The notes: a model not told the origin generated them from the letters alone. 64,000 bases of DNA from Vibrio sp. CB1-14 (GCF_040412085.2 NZ_CP115920.1:1-64000), one strand, 5' to 3'; shown: positions 38,635 to 48,252, counted from the stretch's first letter. Translations and numbers: made by a program.

Positions 38635-39376
38635 CGCGTTCCTCAGCGTCATTGGCAATCACTTCATCTAGTAGATGCTCTTTTACGGCATCCATGCAGG
38701 TCTCTAAGCGCGAGTCGCAGCTAGCATCGGCTTCTGCCTCATCGGTGACCAGATGACAGCCACCGACAGGAAGCTCAGCTTTCGCAACCAGCTTCCAACC
38801 CGCGGCAAGTTCTGGATTGATATCGGTAATACGCTCTAGGTCTTGAGGGTTTAGGAACACAGTGACCTTTTCCGATTTACCCGGCATCGCTTCAAGCGTT
38901 TCATCGACTAGGGCAAGAATTTGTTGTGGCATCAGAGTCAGTTCAGCACGAATCACTTGCTGGGCTACCTTTTGCACCAACTCACAAATCACATGCCGTT
39001 GCTGCTGCTCTTTCTCTTCCTGCCAGCGCGAGAGCGCCACGTAAATATCGTTGACCGGTTTGACGGCGTCCAAGTAGGTCTGCTTACCGGCTTGCTCACC
39101 TGAGACAAAGCCTTGCTGAAAGCCTTCTTTTTGGCCTTCGGTCATCCCTTGCTGCTTGCCTTGCTCAACGCCTTGGTTAAACCCTTCGCGATGACCGCGT
39201 TCAAGGCCTTGCTGAAAACCTTCTTCCAGACGCTGCTGAATATCCATTTGCGTCGGTGCGTCATCCCAGTTGAGATCCGCTGCCAGTTCTTCACTGGCAG
39301 AAGGCTGGGCAACAGGCGGAAAGCGGTGCTGACGATAGCCTGTTGCTGGCAATGTGAATACTTTGCTGCGCGTCAT
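38627..39376 (-). CDS. fliH: Lateral flagellar assembly protein FliH
   Basis: A 249-residue negative regulator and stator of FliI. It carries an N-terminal run of GxxxG repeats (about residues 53-98; EGFQQGLERGHREG and onward), the hallmark of FliH, which forms a glycine-packed helical dimer. The C-terminal domain binds FliI. The stop codon overlaps the fliI start and the gene begins 2 bp after fliG. Confidence 0.92.
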   Translation of the reverse strand: MTRSKVFTLPATGYRQHRFPPVAQPSASEELAADLNWDDAPTQMDIQQRLEEGFQQGLERGHREGFNQGVEQGKQQGMTEGQKEGFQQGFVSGEQAGKQTYLDAVKPVNDIYVALSRWQEEKEQQQRHVICELVQKVAQQVIRAELTLMPQQILALVDETLEAMPGKSEKVTVFLNPQDLERITDINPELAAGWKLVAKAELPVGGCHLVTDEAEADASCDSRLETCMDAVKEHLLDEVIANDAEERDV

Positions 39377-39378
39377 GA

Positions 39379-40395
39379 TTACTCCACCGTCTGCTCTTGA
39401 TACAGAGTGAGTTCAATCTCACCAGCTTCCGACATCTCTTTGATGATTTGCATGATCTCATTGCGGGCACGCTCCACCGTGCTCAGCGGTACGGCGCCGC
39501 GCAGTTGCATGTCATCTTCTAGCGCTTTGACCATACGCTGCGGCATCGAGGCTTTGATCGCTTGCTGCAAGGTAATTTCCGCGCCTTTCAGTGCGACAGA
39601 CCATAGCTCAACAGGCACCTGTTGTACCAAGGCATCCATGGTGTCTTCACGCTGTCTGCCAAGCACCATAAAGTCGAACATGTTCTCTTCAATTTCGCTC
39701 ACCACTTTCTCATCATGCAGCTTGAGCATTTCCATCAACATCGCGCGGTCGCCAGAGAAGCGGTTAATGATATCGGCCACCTGCTTCACGCCAGACATAG
39801 GCGCACTTTGACTCACCGAGACTTGCTCGATGCAGCGCTCAATCAGCTCATTCAGATCGCCCACCACTTGGTGGTCAATATCTTGCAATGTGGCAATGCG
39901 ATACAGCAGCTCATCATGGTAGTCCGATGGCAAATGGTTCAGTACTTGCGATGAGGTTTCTGGTGGCAAGTAAGCTAAGAAAATCGCCTGCATTTGTGGG
40001 TGTTCGCTGGCAACAAAGCGCGCCAGTACTTCAGCTTCAACCCATTGCAGCCTCTGCATGTTGTTGCGAATTTCATCGCCGTATAGGTTATTCAGAAGGC
40101 CTTTAGCCAAATCGTTACCCAGAGCTTTGCGCAGCGTATTCGACAGATACTCTTTTGATGCGCCGCGAATGCCACTGTGTTGCCTAAAGTCGTCAAAGAA
40201 GTGCTGAATAACATTTTTCGCACTGTCACTCTTGATGCCACTGAGCTTTGCCATGGCTTTAGTGACGCGCTGAGTTTCATCACGAGAGAAGTGACGCAAT
40301 ACCTGTGCGGCGGCATCTTCTCCCATGCCGAGCAGCACCAATGCCGTGCGTTCGACGTGACTAAGCGTTGCTGGCGTTGACTGTGCTGTTTTCAT
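39379..40395 (-). CDS. fliG: Lateral flagellar motor switch protein FliG
   Basis: A 338-residue C-ring protein that carries torque from the stators. It has the N-terminal FliF-binding domain, a middle EHPQ motif (SEHPQMQAIFLAYL) and a C-terminal domain with the charged torque helix (SVALKGAEITLQQAIKASMPQR and following). The length matches FliG (about 331-351). The start overlaps the last 35 bp of fliF in another frame. It serves the lateral motor, since the neighbours are lateral genes. Confidence 0.95.
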   Translation of the reverse strand: MKTAQSTPATLSHVERTALVLLGMGEDAAAQVLRHFSRDETQRVTKAMAKLSGIKSDSAKNVIQHFFDDFRQHSGIRGASKEYLSNTLRKALGNDLAKGLLNNLYGDEIRNNMQRLQWVEAEVLARFVASEHPQMQAIFLAYLPPETSSQVLNHLPSDYHDELLYRIATLQDIDHQVVGDLNELIERCIEQVSVSQSAPMSGVKQVADIINRFSGDRAMLMEMLKLHDEKVVSEIEENMFDFMVLGRQREDTMDALVQQVPVELWSVALKGAEITLQQAIKASMPQRMVKALEDDMQLRGAVPLSTVERARNEIMQIIKEMSEAGEIELTLYQEQTVE

Positions 40396-42103
40396 TGACG
40401 TTTACCCATTGTTTAAGGACTTCGGCCACGCGCTCCGGCTCTTCGGTCGCGATAAGTTGTAGATGTTTCAATTGCAGTTCAAGCGGTGATCCCGGCGGTG
40501 GCAACATATCGCTGCTCGCATCAAGTCCGGACGATGTCGACTCAATTCCGCGCTCCGTTAGCTTGCGGTTGAGACGTTCTTCGCGCTCACGCTCTTCGCG
40601 AGTTTGAATGTTTTCTTGGTACTCTTCTTCTTGAGGCTCCGCAAACTCCAGTTCATGCCCACGTCTGTCTGCACCGGTTAAATGCATGATCAGTGGACGC
40701 AGCACAAAGAAGATCATTGCCATGCCAAGCATGCCGCCAATCACGTAGCGCAGTGGCTGCTGAACCGTCGGATCTTGCCACCAAGGCATCGCTGGCGGCG
40801 CTTCAATCTCGATTGGCGTGAAATTAAAGCTCATCAAACTCAAACTATCGCCACGCTCGGTAGAGATGCCCACTGCATCGGTGATCATGGTAGAAATTTG
40901 TGCACGCTCTGCCGGTGTCCAGGCTGTGCCATTTGGCGCCGCGGTCTCGTTAAGTAGAACAGAAACACTTAACTTATCGATTTGACCTTGTTGGTACTGA
41001 GTGCGACGAACGCTACTACCGACCGCATACTGACGATTCAGCTCACTACGTGCGTTGGTATTTTGACTGTCGTTGGTTGGCACTTCACCCGTGACTGGCG
41101 GTTGGTTACTCAAAGAGCCAGGGATACCGAGAGCAATCTTATCAACCGTGTTATTCTGAATGCTGTGCTCGTTACGTACCACCGGGTTGGAATCGAGAAT
41201 TTCTTGAGTCTCTTCAACTTGACTGAAGTCCATATCCGCCGCCACTTGGACACGGAAGTTACTTGGCCCGACAATCGGCGTTAACATGTCCGCCGCGCGC
41301 TGGATGATCTGCTTCTCAACGTTCTTTTGATACTCCAGATATTTCGCATTCACCTTACCGGTTGCCGCCGAAGCAACATCAGCACTGAGCAAGCGGCCGT
41401 ATTGGTCGATAACCGATACCGATTCAGACTTCATCCCAGTGACACTGCCCACCACCAAATTGATGATCGCTTCCACTTGATCCGGCTTGAGATCTTCACC
41501 CGGTTTTAGCTCAATCATCACCGACGCCGAAGGATCTTCACCTTGCTGGCGCACAAACAGGGTTTGTCTTGGAATGGCTAAATGCACACGAGCATTGGAG
41601 ATGGCATTAAGAGAGATAATAGTTCGAACCAACTCCCCTTCCAAACCATGACGATAGCGCGCGTTTTCCATAAATTGGCTGGTACCGAGTGAGCTGTCTT
41701 CCTTAAGAGAGTCCAGACCTGTTGGCAACTGAGCTTTAACGCCTTTCGCTGCAAGTAGCATGCGAATCTTGGCAACTTGCCCTTCGGCAACAAGCACTTG
41801 GCCGTTTTGCTCTTGAAGACGATAAGCGATACCTTCCGACTCCAACACCGAGACAATTTCGCCAATATCAAAACGCTCTTGCTGGCTATACAGCGGACGA
41901 TAGCTTTGCGATGAACTCCATAACGCGACGACAATGATCGCCGCAACAATCGCTGCCAACACAGCAGACAATACAAGGTTGCGCTGCGAGCTTGACCACA
42001 GTTTTTTCAGTCTGGCTTGAACATCATCTGTTTTGGATGCCGACTTAGGCGCGACATCAATAGAGCCCGGCATGGTCGCCGTTTGAGGGGCTAATTCAGA
42101 CAT
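40361..42103 (-). CDS. fliF: Lateral flagellar MS-ring protein FliF
   Basis: A 580-residue protein with two membrane segments (about 42-63 and 450-470) flanking a large periplasmic region with ring-building motifs (SRPLYSQQE-type start, RHGLEGELVRTI, and PRQTLFVRQQGEDPSASVM). The cytoplasmic tail binds FliG. It forms the MS ring on which the basal body is built. It follows fliE by 3 bp. Confidence 0.96.
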   Translation of the reverse strand: MSELAPQTATMPGSIDVAPKSASKTDDVQARLKKLWSSSQRNLVLSAVLAAIVAAIIVVALWSSSQSYRPLYSQQERFDIGEIVSVLESEGIAYRLQEQNGQVLVAEGQVAKIRMLLAAKGVKAQLPTGLDSLKEDSSLGTSQFMENARYRHGLEGELVRTIISLNAISNARVHLAIPRQTLFVRQQGEDPSASVMIELKPGEDLKPDQVEAIINLVVGSVTGMKSESVSVIDQYGRLLSADVASAATGKVNAKYLEYQKNVEKQIIQRAADMLTPIVGPSNFRVQVAADMDFSQVEETQEILDSNPVVRNEHSIQNNTVDKIALGIPGSLSNQPPVTGEVPTNDSQNTNARSELNRQYAVGSSVRRTQYQQGQIDKLSVSVLLNETAAPNGTAWTPAERAQISTMITDAVGISTERGDSLSLMSFNFTPIEIEAPPAMPWWQDPTVQQPLRYVIGGMLGMAMIFFVLRPLIMHLTGADRRGHELEFAEPQEEEYQENIQTREEREREERLNRKLTERGIESTSSGLDASSDMLPPPGSPLELQLKHLQLIATEEPERVAEVLKQWVNVNENSTVNASNA

Positions 42104-42106
42104 AGG

Positions 42107-42463
42107 TTACACCGGCATCTTCATGACATCTTCAAATGACGCCACAACCTTGTTGCGAACCTGCATCAGTGCCGAGAACGACAAGCTGGCTTTTTGACTG
42201 GCGATCATCGCGCCCACCAAGTCATCACTTTGACCCGTTTCCACCGCCGTCATTTTCTTCGACGCTAGCGATTGGTGCTCATTGACCATATCCAAAACGT
42301 TTTTCATCGCACCAGAAAATGCCAACGGTTGATTGACCTTTTGAGTGTCCATTGGATTGTTGGTCACCATAAAGTCCGGTTGAACTTGCTGCTGCATCGC
42401 TTGCATCTTGGTCAGCATCAACTGCTCTGCAGATACGGCATTATTGATAGGTTGCATCGCCAT
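42107..42463 (-). CDS. fliE: Lateral flagellar hook-basal body protein FliE
   Basis: A 118-residue rod/MS-ring junction protein with the conserved C-terminal half (AMIASQKASLSFSALMQVRNKVV). It links the MS ring to the rod and gates export. It follows the lafK gene by 12 bp in the same transcription unit and precedes fliF. Confidence 0.93.
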   Translation of the reverse strand: MAMQPINNAVSAEQLMLTKMQAMQQQVQPDFMVTNNPMDTQKVNQPLAFSGAMKNVLDMVNEHQSLASKKMTAVETGQSDDLVGAMIASQKASLSFSALMQVRNKVVASFEDVMKMPV

Positions 42464-42475
42464 CTAATTTCTCCT

Positions 42476-43828
42476 TTATGCAGCCGAGCCGATGGCTGAC
42501 TGTAAATCAATTCCTTGCTCGCGCATCGCGGCTAGCTTGTAGCGCAGTGCACGTGTGGTTACCCCAAGCGCATCCGCCGTTTTAGTGCGGTTACCGCCAA
42601 ATTGGCGCAACTTTTCGAGAATAAACTGGAACTCGGCCTGCTTTTTCACTTCCACATGCCCCATACCTTGTTTTCCCATCCCTTGATGGATAGCGACGCT
42701 CGCCGTTGGCAGTTCGACTGGCAGCATCAAATCGTGCGCAGTAATGTAGTCGCCGTGGCGCATGACTAAGGCGCGCTGAATGACATTTTCAAGCTCACGG
42801 ATATTACCTGGCCAGTGGTAGTGACACAGCGCTTGCTCGGCATCCGCCGATAAATGGCAATTGCTATGCTCTTTGTATTTGTTGATGAAGAATTGGCTGA
42901 TCGGCAAGATGTCTTCTTTGCGATCACGCAGTGGTGGCCAGTGCAGTGGCAGCACATCTAAGCGGTAATAGAGATCTTCTCGGAATTGACCTTTGCGCAC
43001 TTCCTCACGCAGGTCTTTGTTAGTCGCGGCAATCACACGAATATCTAAAGCGATCGCTTTGTGGCTACCGACACGCTCAACCTCGCGCTCTTGAAGCACA
43101 CGCAGTAACTTAGCTTGTACAGCTGGTGACATTTCACCAATTTCATCGAGCAAGATAGTGCCTCCGTTGGCCTCTTCAAACTTACCCGACTGAGAGCCTG
43201 TCGCTCCGGTAAAGGCACCTTTAACGTGACCAAACAGCACCGCTTCTAGCATCGATTCTGGGATCGCCGCGCAGTTCACTGCTACAAAAGGCTGATTGCT
43301 GCGCGGAGATTGATCGTGAACATAGCGAGCCAATACTTCTTTACCGGTACCCGACTCTCCAGTGACCAATACACTAGCACTAGTACAAGCGGCACGATGC
43401 GCCAGTTGTAGTACTTGTTTACTGCGCCATGATTCCGCCACGATGTTAGCCATCGGTTTTTCCAGCGCTTCCACGCGCTGAATAAGACTAAGCAGCTGCG
43501 CGCCTTCAAATGGACGTAATAGGTAATCCGTCGCACCCGCTTTCATCGCTTCCGCAGCCAAAATCCCTTGGTCTTGTTCAACAATGGCAATCGCTACACC
43601 CGGATTGGACTTACGTTGATGACAAGCGATCCATTCACGAACACTCATGTCCGGCAGCGCCGAGCTGATTAAGCTGATGGTGGCTTTATCCTGGAGCAGT
43701 GCCGCACGGCCTGTTTTCACATGCGTCACACTAAAGCCCTGCTCTGTAAGCAAGTCGATTATTGGCGCGGCATTGATGTCGCAAGGCTCAACGAAGAGAA
43801 TATCCTTATGCATTAGCTGAGTTGGCAT
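42476..43828 (-). CDS. lafK: Lateral flagellar sigma-54-dependent activator LafK
   Basis: A 450-residue enhancer-binding protein: N-terminal receiver-like domain (1-120), AAA+ domain with Walker A GESGTGKE (157-164) and the sigma-54 contact loop GAFTGA (204-209), and a Fis-type helix-turn-helix (NRTKTADALGVTTRALRYK). The receiver is degenerate: Ser55 stands where the phosphoryl-accepting Asp is expected, and the conserved Lys is Arg105. It is therefore unlikely to need a kinase. In V. parahaemolyticus LafK starts the lateral gene cascade. Confidence 0.93.
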   Translation of the reverse strand: MPTQLMHKDILFVEPCDINAAPIIDLLTEQGFSVTHVKTGRAALLQDKATISLISSALPDMSVREWIACHQRKSNPGVAIAIVEQDQGILAAEAMKAGATDYLLRPFEGAQLLSLIQRVEALEKPMANIVAESWRSKQVLQLAHRAACTSASVLVTGESGTGKEVLARYVHDQSPRSNQPFVAVNCAAIPESMLEAVLFGHVKGAFTGATGSQSGKFEEANGGTILLDEIGEMSPAVQAKLLRVLQEREVERVGSHKAIALDIRVIAATNKDLREEVRKGQFREDLYYRLDVLPLHWPPLRDRKEDILPISQFFINKYKEHSNCHLSADAEQALCHYHWPGNIRELENVIQRALVMRHGDYITAHDLMLPVELPTASVAIHQGMGKQGMGHVEVKKQAEFQFILEKLRQFGGNRTKTADALGVTTRALRYKLAAMREQGIDLQSAIGSAA

Positions 43829-44821
43829 TTATTGCACCTCTGTCTTCTGATCCATTGAAGACGCTGATTGTGAAGAATCGTGTCTGACTACGCGCACAGT
43901 AACGCGGCGGTTTTTCGCTTGGCCAAATTCGGTATCGTTGGTGCTCACTGGATAACGAGCTCCATGAGCACGGACTTCGATAAGCGACTTTGGTGCGCCA
44001 AGCTCCATCAAAGTGCTGGCCACATCATCAGCTCGCACACGAGACATCTGTAAATTACTAGTGGTACTGCCTACGTTGTCGGTATGCCCATCGACCAACA
44101 CTTTAGACACGCTCTGATCGGCAGTGAGATAGCTCACCAGAGATTCCAAGGTACGACGTTGTTCGCTCGATACCACACGCTGACCAAATTCAAAGTTCAG
44201 CACCACGTCGCGTGCTTGCTGATAGCTCATTTCTGGTAAGGCAATCCGGCAGGCGTTGAATCGAATAAACGCAGACTCAATGCGAGTCGATGGCAATACG
44301 TAAGCGTCACTGTGCGTTTGCGCACCCGACATGGCACTGACTCGAACCCAAGCACCTTTGCTCACTGCACCGAGTAGCGATTCAATACCAACATCGAAAA
44401 TCGCATAGCCCTTGGTGGTTTTTGCCGCTCTATCGACCATGCTGTGTTGTGCCGGAGTTTGCCAAGGCGCAGTCAGCTGAAATAGTTCGGCTTGTTGAAT
44501 AGGTTTATTAGGTAAATACAGAACAGCGGAAAGCGGATTATTTGGTTCCGCGTGGAAGTAAAACTTCCCCATATTATTTGGCAACTGATGTTCAAGTTGG
44601 CACTCAAATTCACCGTCTTTGGACTGCCAATTAACCAAATCCATAGGTATATTAACGTCAGCGCCAAATGCGAGGTTAGTCCCAAAAACAAAGCTGCTAG
44701 AAACAAGTAGCACAAACAATTTATTAACAACTTTAGCTTGAAAGTGTATTTTACAGTCCCTTGACTCAGTAAAACTAGCCAATAATAAAGAGAGCCTATT
44801 CTTCCCTGCCCGAGAATTCAT
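43829..44821 (-). CDS. motY: Lateral motor T-ring protein MotY
   Basis: About 330 residues from the ATG at 44821 (GGTGG upstream; ATG 44833 is an alternative). A hydrophobic signal-like stretch (NKLFVLLVSSSFVFGTNLAFGA) ends near residue 58, unusually far from the start, so the true start may be later (no good codon seen) or the leader is long. The MotY N-terminal domain follows, then a C-terminal OmpA-like peptidoglycan-binding domain (VLVDGHTDNVGS, NRRVTVRV). MotY anchors stators around the rod. It abuts lafK directly. Confidence 0.85.
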   Translation of the reverse strand: MNSRAGKNRLSLLLASFTESRDCKIHFQAKVVNKLFVLLVSSSFVFGTNLAFGADVNIPMDLVNWQSKDGEFECQLEHQLPNNMGKFYFHAEPNNPLSAVLYLPNKPIQQAELFQLTAPWQTPAQHSMVDRAAKTTKGYAIFDVGIESLLGAVSKGAWVRVSAMSGAQTHSDAYVLPSTRIESAFIRFNACRIALPEMSYQQARDVVLNFEFGQRVVSSEQRRTLESLVSYLTADQSVSKVLVDGHTDNVGSTTSNLQMSRVRADDVASTLMELGAPKSLIEVRAHGARYPVSTNDTEFGQAKNRRVTVRVVRHDSSQSASSMDQKTEVQ

Positions 44822-44833
44822 ATTGCCACCCAT

Positions 44834-45146
44834 CTAATGTTTATGTTGCTGACATATACAAACCTAGTGTCATATAAGCCACATCGCTTGAACGCCATCA
44901 GCCAAGTGCTTATAAAACATAAATTTAGGTAAATTACTCATTCTGACACTGATAGCCTACGCGGTACGTAGGCTATTTACCTGGCGTATTAAACGCCTAG
45001 ATATAATTATTATGCGATTAAGCTACCTGCATTTATTTTATATTTAAAGATGGTTTATTAAGTGATAACAAACATATGAACCAAGTTCACATATTTACAT
45101 TCAAAGGCTAAAAACAACTAAAAAAACCAGAGTAGACTGACGAAAA
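44834..45146. promoter_or_regulatory. Divergent control region between motY and fliM
   Basis: A 313-bp AT-rich interval holding the outward promoters of the two early lateral operons. Two hairpins stand in its middle: ATAGCCTACG/CGTAGGCTAT (44952-44976) and GGCGT/ACGCC (44983-44997). The second contains TGGC-N8-ACGC, giving the GG-N10-GC spacing of a sigma-54 promoter on both strands because it is palindromic. Direct LafK/sigma-54 control is inferred only. Confidence 0.45.
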
Positions 45147-45209
45147 ATGACATTGTTAACGCCAATTAGCGTGTCATTTACAACAGGTAAATCAGTCAAG
45201 AGATTTAAG

Positions 45210-46034
45210 ATGAATATGGATGAACAAATTGTAACCGAACCAGATTCTGTTCAAGCACTAAATGTTGAATTATTAGGCAAGCCTATTCATATCATCAAAA
45301 ATAAGCTTGAGTCGATTATTAATAGCTCACAGCAATATTTAACCAATGAGCTTCAAGCTTGGTTAAAAACGCCTAACATTCATGTCGAACTGACTGACAT
45401 TCAGCTCAGTACGCTAGGTGCAAATCTACTTGATAGCCGCAACTGCGCAGCGCAAAAGCACGCCAATCAAGGCGCGTTGTATGTCTCTGTTGAGCCTATG
45501 ATGCTCATGAGACTCTCCGATGAATTCTACGGTGCAGGCATCGAGCGCAGTCAAGCTGAGCTCACCAACAGCGATGTTCGTTTGCTGCAACGCATTAGCA
45601 AACATGTAGCGAACTGGATTGCCCCAAATGACACTTGGCAAACGCAAGAACTCGAAACCCTAACTGGGATTGGCATTGTCGCCACCCTCACTATTCAAAT
45701 GCAAAATAAGCAGGCGCCCCTAACCATGGTGTTGGATAGCGATCTGATTCAGACCTTGGTCAGCGAACTTGAGCTTACGGCCAACCCAGAGCTTGCCAGC
45801 GAATTTTGTCAGGCACTGCACACCACGCCAGTCAAACTGAATGTGCAGCTTAGCAAGAATGTCATGCCACTGACTCAGGTACTCGATCTCAAGCCAGACG
45901 ACATTCTACCCATCGAATTACTTAACCACGCCCCAGTTAACATCGGCAAACAAACGCTGTTTACGGGTCGAGTCGCCGAACAAGACGGCCAACTGGTACT
46001 GATTTTAAACGAAGATAAGGAAACCCACCGATGA
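45210..46034 (+). CDS. fliM: Lateral flagellar motor switch protein FliM
   Basis: About 274 residues from the ATG at 45210, which has AAGAG upstream; an ATG at 45147 would add 21 residues but lacks a ribosome-binding site. The middle CheC-like domain and C-terminal SpoA domain (VMPLTQVLDLKPDDILPIE, LFTGRVAEQDGQLVLIL) are present. The usual N-terminal CheY-P-binding peptide (LSQxEIDALL type) is not visible and the protein is shorter than a standard FliM (about 330-350). It overlaps fliN by 4 bp. Confidence 0.88.
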   Translation: MNMDEQIVTEPDSVQALNVELLGKPIHIIKNKLESIINSSQQYLTNELQAWLKTPNIHVELTDIQLSTLGANLLDSRNCAAQKHANQGALYVSVEPMMLMRLSDEFYGAGIERSQAELTNSDVRLLQRISKHVANWIAPNDTWQTQELETLTGIGIVATLTIQMQNKQAPLTMVLDSDLIQTLVSELELTANPELASEFCQALHTTPVKLNVQLSKNVMPLTQVLDLKPDDILPIELLNHAPVNIGKQTLFTGRVAEQDGQLVLILNEDKETHR

Positions 46035-46402
46035 GCGAATCGCTAGATCAGACGGCTTTCGATAGCAACGATTTACAGTTCGATGATTTTGAACTGGAAG
46101 ATTTCGATACCGATACGCCAGTTGCTGCCGCGCCGAACACCGCGACACGCAATCTGGATTTTTTCAAAAACATTCCTGTTACCGTGACGCTGGAAGTCGC
46201 CAGCAAAGAGGTTGCCCTTGGCGATCTCATGACTGCAGGAGAAGGCAGCATTATTGAGTTAGATAAACTTAACGGTGAACCACTGGATGTGAAAGTGAAC
46301 GGCTCCCTAATGGGACATGCTGAAGTTGTGGTCGTCAATGATAAGTACGGTCTACGTCTTATCGACGTGGTGGAATCGGCTCTCACCTCCATGGGTAAGT
46401 AG
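46031..46402 (+). CDS. fliN: Lateral flagellar motor switch protein FliN
   Basis: A 123-residue protein with an acidic N-terminus and a C-terminal SpoA domain (IPVTVTLEVASKEVALGDLM, then GSIIELDKLNGEPLDVKVNG). It forms the base of the C-ring with FliM. The start codon overlaps the fliM stop. Confidence 0.95.
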   Translation: MSESLDQTAFDSNDLQFDDFELEDFDTDTPVAAAPNTATRNLDFFKNIPVTVTLEVASKEVALGDLMTAGEGSIIELDKLNGEPLDVKVNGSLMGHAEVVVVNDKYGLRLIDVVESALTSMGK

Positions 46403-46408
46403 CCTAGC

Positions 46409-47197
46409 ATGTTGAGTTTACGCACTCAGACAATTCCTACGTCAAGATGGCGCGCACTCGCCTCGATCTTTGTGATTGGCGTGCTGCTATTGGTCAGCAG
46501 CCAGCCTGCCTGGGCTGAGAATGGACTGACTTTTTTGACCGTCAACGATGGTCAGTCGGAGCAAGAGTACAGCGTTAAGCTGCAAATTTTGCTGCTAATG
46601 ACAGCACTGAGCTTTCTGCCAGCATTCTTGCTGATGGCCACCAGCTTCACGCGCATCATTGTTGTGTTGGCCATCTTGCGTCAGGCTCTCGGCTTACAGC
46701 AAAGCCCGCCCAACCGAGTGCTGATTGGTATTGCCCTGTGTTTGAGTATTCTCATCATGCGACCTGTCTGGAGCGATGTGTATGAGAATGCGTTTTTGCC
46801 CTACGACCAGGGTGAAATCACTTTGATGCAAGCGTTCTCAACCGCAGAAAAGCCGGTTCGTCACTTTATGTTGGCGCAGACCCAGCGCAACTCGCTTGAA
46901 CAAATGTTGCGCATTGCCAATGAACCCGTTGACTCTAATGTTGAAGAAATCTCGTTTGCGATAGTGCTCCCCGCGTTTGTTATCAGTGAGCTAAAAACCG
47001 CGTTTCAAATTGGCTTTATGCTGTTTATTCCTTTTTTGATCATCGACTTAGTCGTGGCCAGCGTGTTGATGGCCATGGGTATGATGATGCTGTCGCCGCT
47101 GATTGTATCACTGCCATTTAAATTGGTGGTGTTCGTATTGGTCGATGGCTGGGCGATGACGGTAGGCACACTGTCTGCCAGTTTTAGTACCGGGTAA
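46409..47197 (+). CDS. fliP: Lateral flagellar export protein FliP
   Basis: A 262-residue core export-gate subunit. It has a cleavable signal peptide (about 1-35, ending QPAWA-EN), the conserved TSFTRIIVVLAILRQALG and PAFVISELKTAFQIGF segments, and four membrane helices. FliP5-FliQ4-FliR1 forms the export channel. It starts 6 bp after fliN and the next gene follows after 9 bp. Confidence 0.96.
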   Translation: MLSLRTQTIPTSRWRALASIFVIGVLLLVSSQPAWAENGLTFLTVNDGQSEQEYSVKLQILLLMTALSFLPAFLLMATSFTRIIVVLAILRQALGLQQSPPNRVLIGIALCLSILIMRPVWSDVYENAFLPYDQGEITLMQAFSTAEKPVRHFMLAQTQRNSLEQMLRIANEPVDSNVEEISFAIVLPAFVISELKTAFQIGFMLFIPFLIIDLVVASVLMAMGMMMLSPLIVSLPFKLVVFVLVDGWAMTVGTLSASFSTG

Positions 47198-47206
47198 GGA
47201 CACGCT

Positions 47207-47476
47207 ATGACCCCAGAAATGACCGTCGCGCTGTTCTCTAACGCCGTTTGGCTCATCATCACTATGGTGATGGTACTCGTGGTACCCGGACTCTTGGTTG
47301 GTTTAGTGATTGCGGTGTTTCAGGCTGCAACACAGATCCAAGAACAAACATTAAGTTTTCTCCCTAAGCTTTTAGCTACTTTGCTGATGGTGATCTTCGC
47401 CGGTCACTGGATGCTTCGAAAGCTGATGGAATTATTCGACTACTTGTTCCACAACATTCCAGGGATGATTGGTTGA
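47207..47476 (+). CDS. fliQ: Lateral flagellar export protein FliQ
   Basis: An 89-residue protein with two membrane helices, a typical MTPEMTVALFSNAVW start, and the conserved VGLVIAVFQAATQIQEQTLSFLPK loop characteristic of FliQ. Part of the FliPQR gate. It overlaps fliR by 4 bp. Confidence 0.96.
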   Translation: MTPEMTVALFSNAVWLIITMVMVLVVPGLLVGLVIAVFQAATQIQEQTLSFLPKLLATLLMVIFAGHWMLRKLMELFDYLFHNIPGMIG

Positions 47477-48252
47477 TGCCAATTACGTTCGCCGAAATTT
47501 CACAATGGCTCGGCCAATTATGGTGGCCCTTTTTCAGGATTGGGGCTGCTTTTTTGGCCATGCCATTTTTCGGCGACGCGTTAATTCCGGTATGGGTACG
47601 AGCGCTGCTCGCCCTATCGATAGTGGTGATCACCGCACCACTGATGCCAGCGATGCCTGCTGTCGACTTATTCTCGATGACGTCGCTGTTTCTCGCCTTT
47701 GAGCAAGCCATGTGGGGCGTGTTCTTTGGCCTTATCCTGCACCTATTTTTCAATATCTTCACCATGCTGGGACAGATAGTGTCACTGCAAATGGGTCTCG
47801 GTATGGCCATCATGAACGATCCGGTCAATGGCCTATCGGTCGCCATTCTCGGTCGCATCTTTTTGCTTCTATGTACCTTGCTGTTTTTGGCGCTCGAAGG
47901 CCATCTTCTGGTGATCGACATTCTGGTGCAAAGCTTTGTCATTTGGCCGGTAGGTTCCGGATTATCGGTGTTCTCACTTGATAGCTTGGTCTCGCTGTTT
48001 GGCTGGATGTTCGCATCTGCATTGGCACTGGCGCTGCCGGCGATTGTGTCTATGCTGCTTGCCAACATCAGTTTTGGTGTCATGAACCGCGCCGCGCCTA
48101 GTTTGAACGTCTACGCGCTTGGTTTTCCCATGACCATGTTACTGGGTCTATTTAGTATTTTGATCACGGTGAGCGGTATCCCAAGTCGCTATACCGCGCT
48201 GGTGCACGAGACGCTGTCTTACCTCAACCTGTTTATGGTGGGCGGCGCATGA
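47473..48252 (+). CDS. fliR: Lateral flagellar export protein FliR
   Basis: A 259-residue polytopic membrane protein with about six hydrophobic helices. The ATG at 47473 overlaps the fliQ stop. Conserved elements are the N-terminal RIGAAFLAMPFFG and the C-terminal NISFGVMNRAAPSLNVYALGFP stretch. Single-copy subunit of the export gate, coupled to flhB by a 4-bp overlap. Confidence 0.95.
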   Translation: MMPITFAEISQWLGQLWWPFFRIGAAFLAMPFFGDALIPVWVRALLALSIVVITAPLMPAMPAVDLFSMTSLFLAFEQAMWGVFFGLILHLFFNIFTMLGQIVSLQMGLGMAIMNDPVNGLSVAILGRIFLLLCTLLFLALEGHLLVIDILVQSFVIWPVGSGLSVFSLDSLVSLFGWMFASALALALPAIVSMLLANISFGVMNRAAPSLNVYALGFPMTMLLGLFSILITVSGIPSRYTALVHETLSYLNLFMVGGA

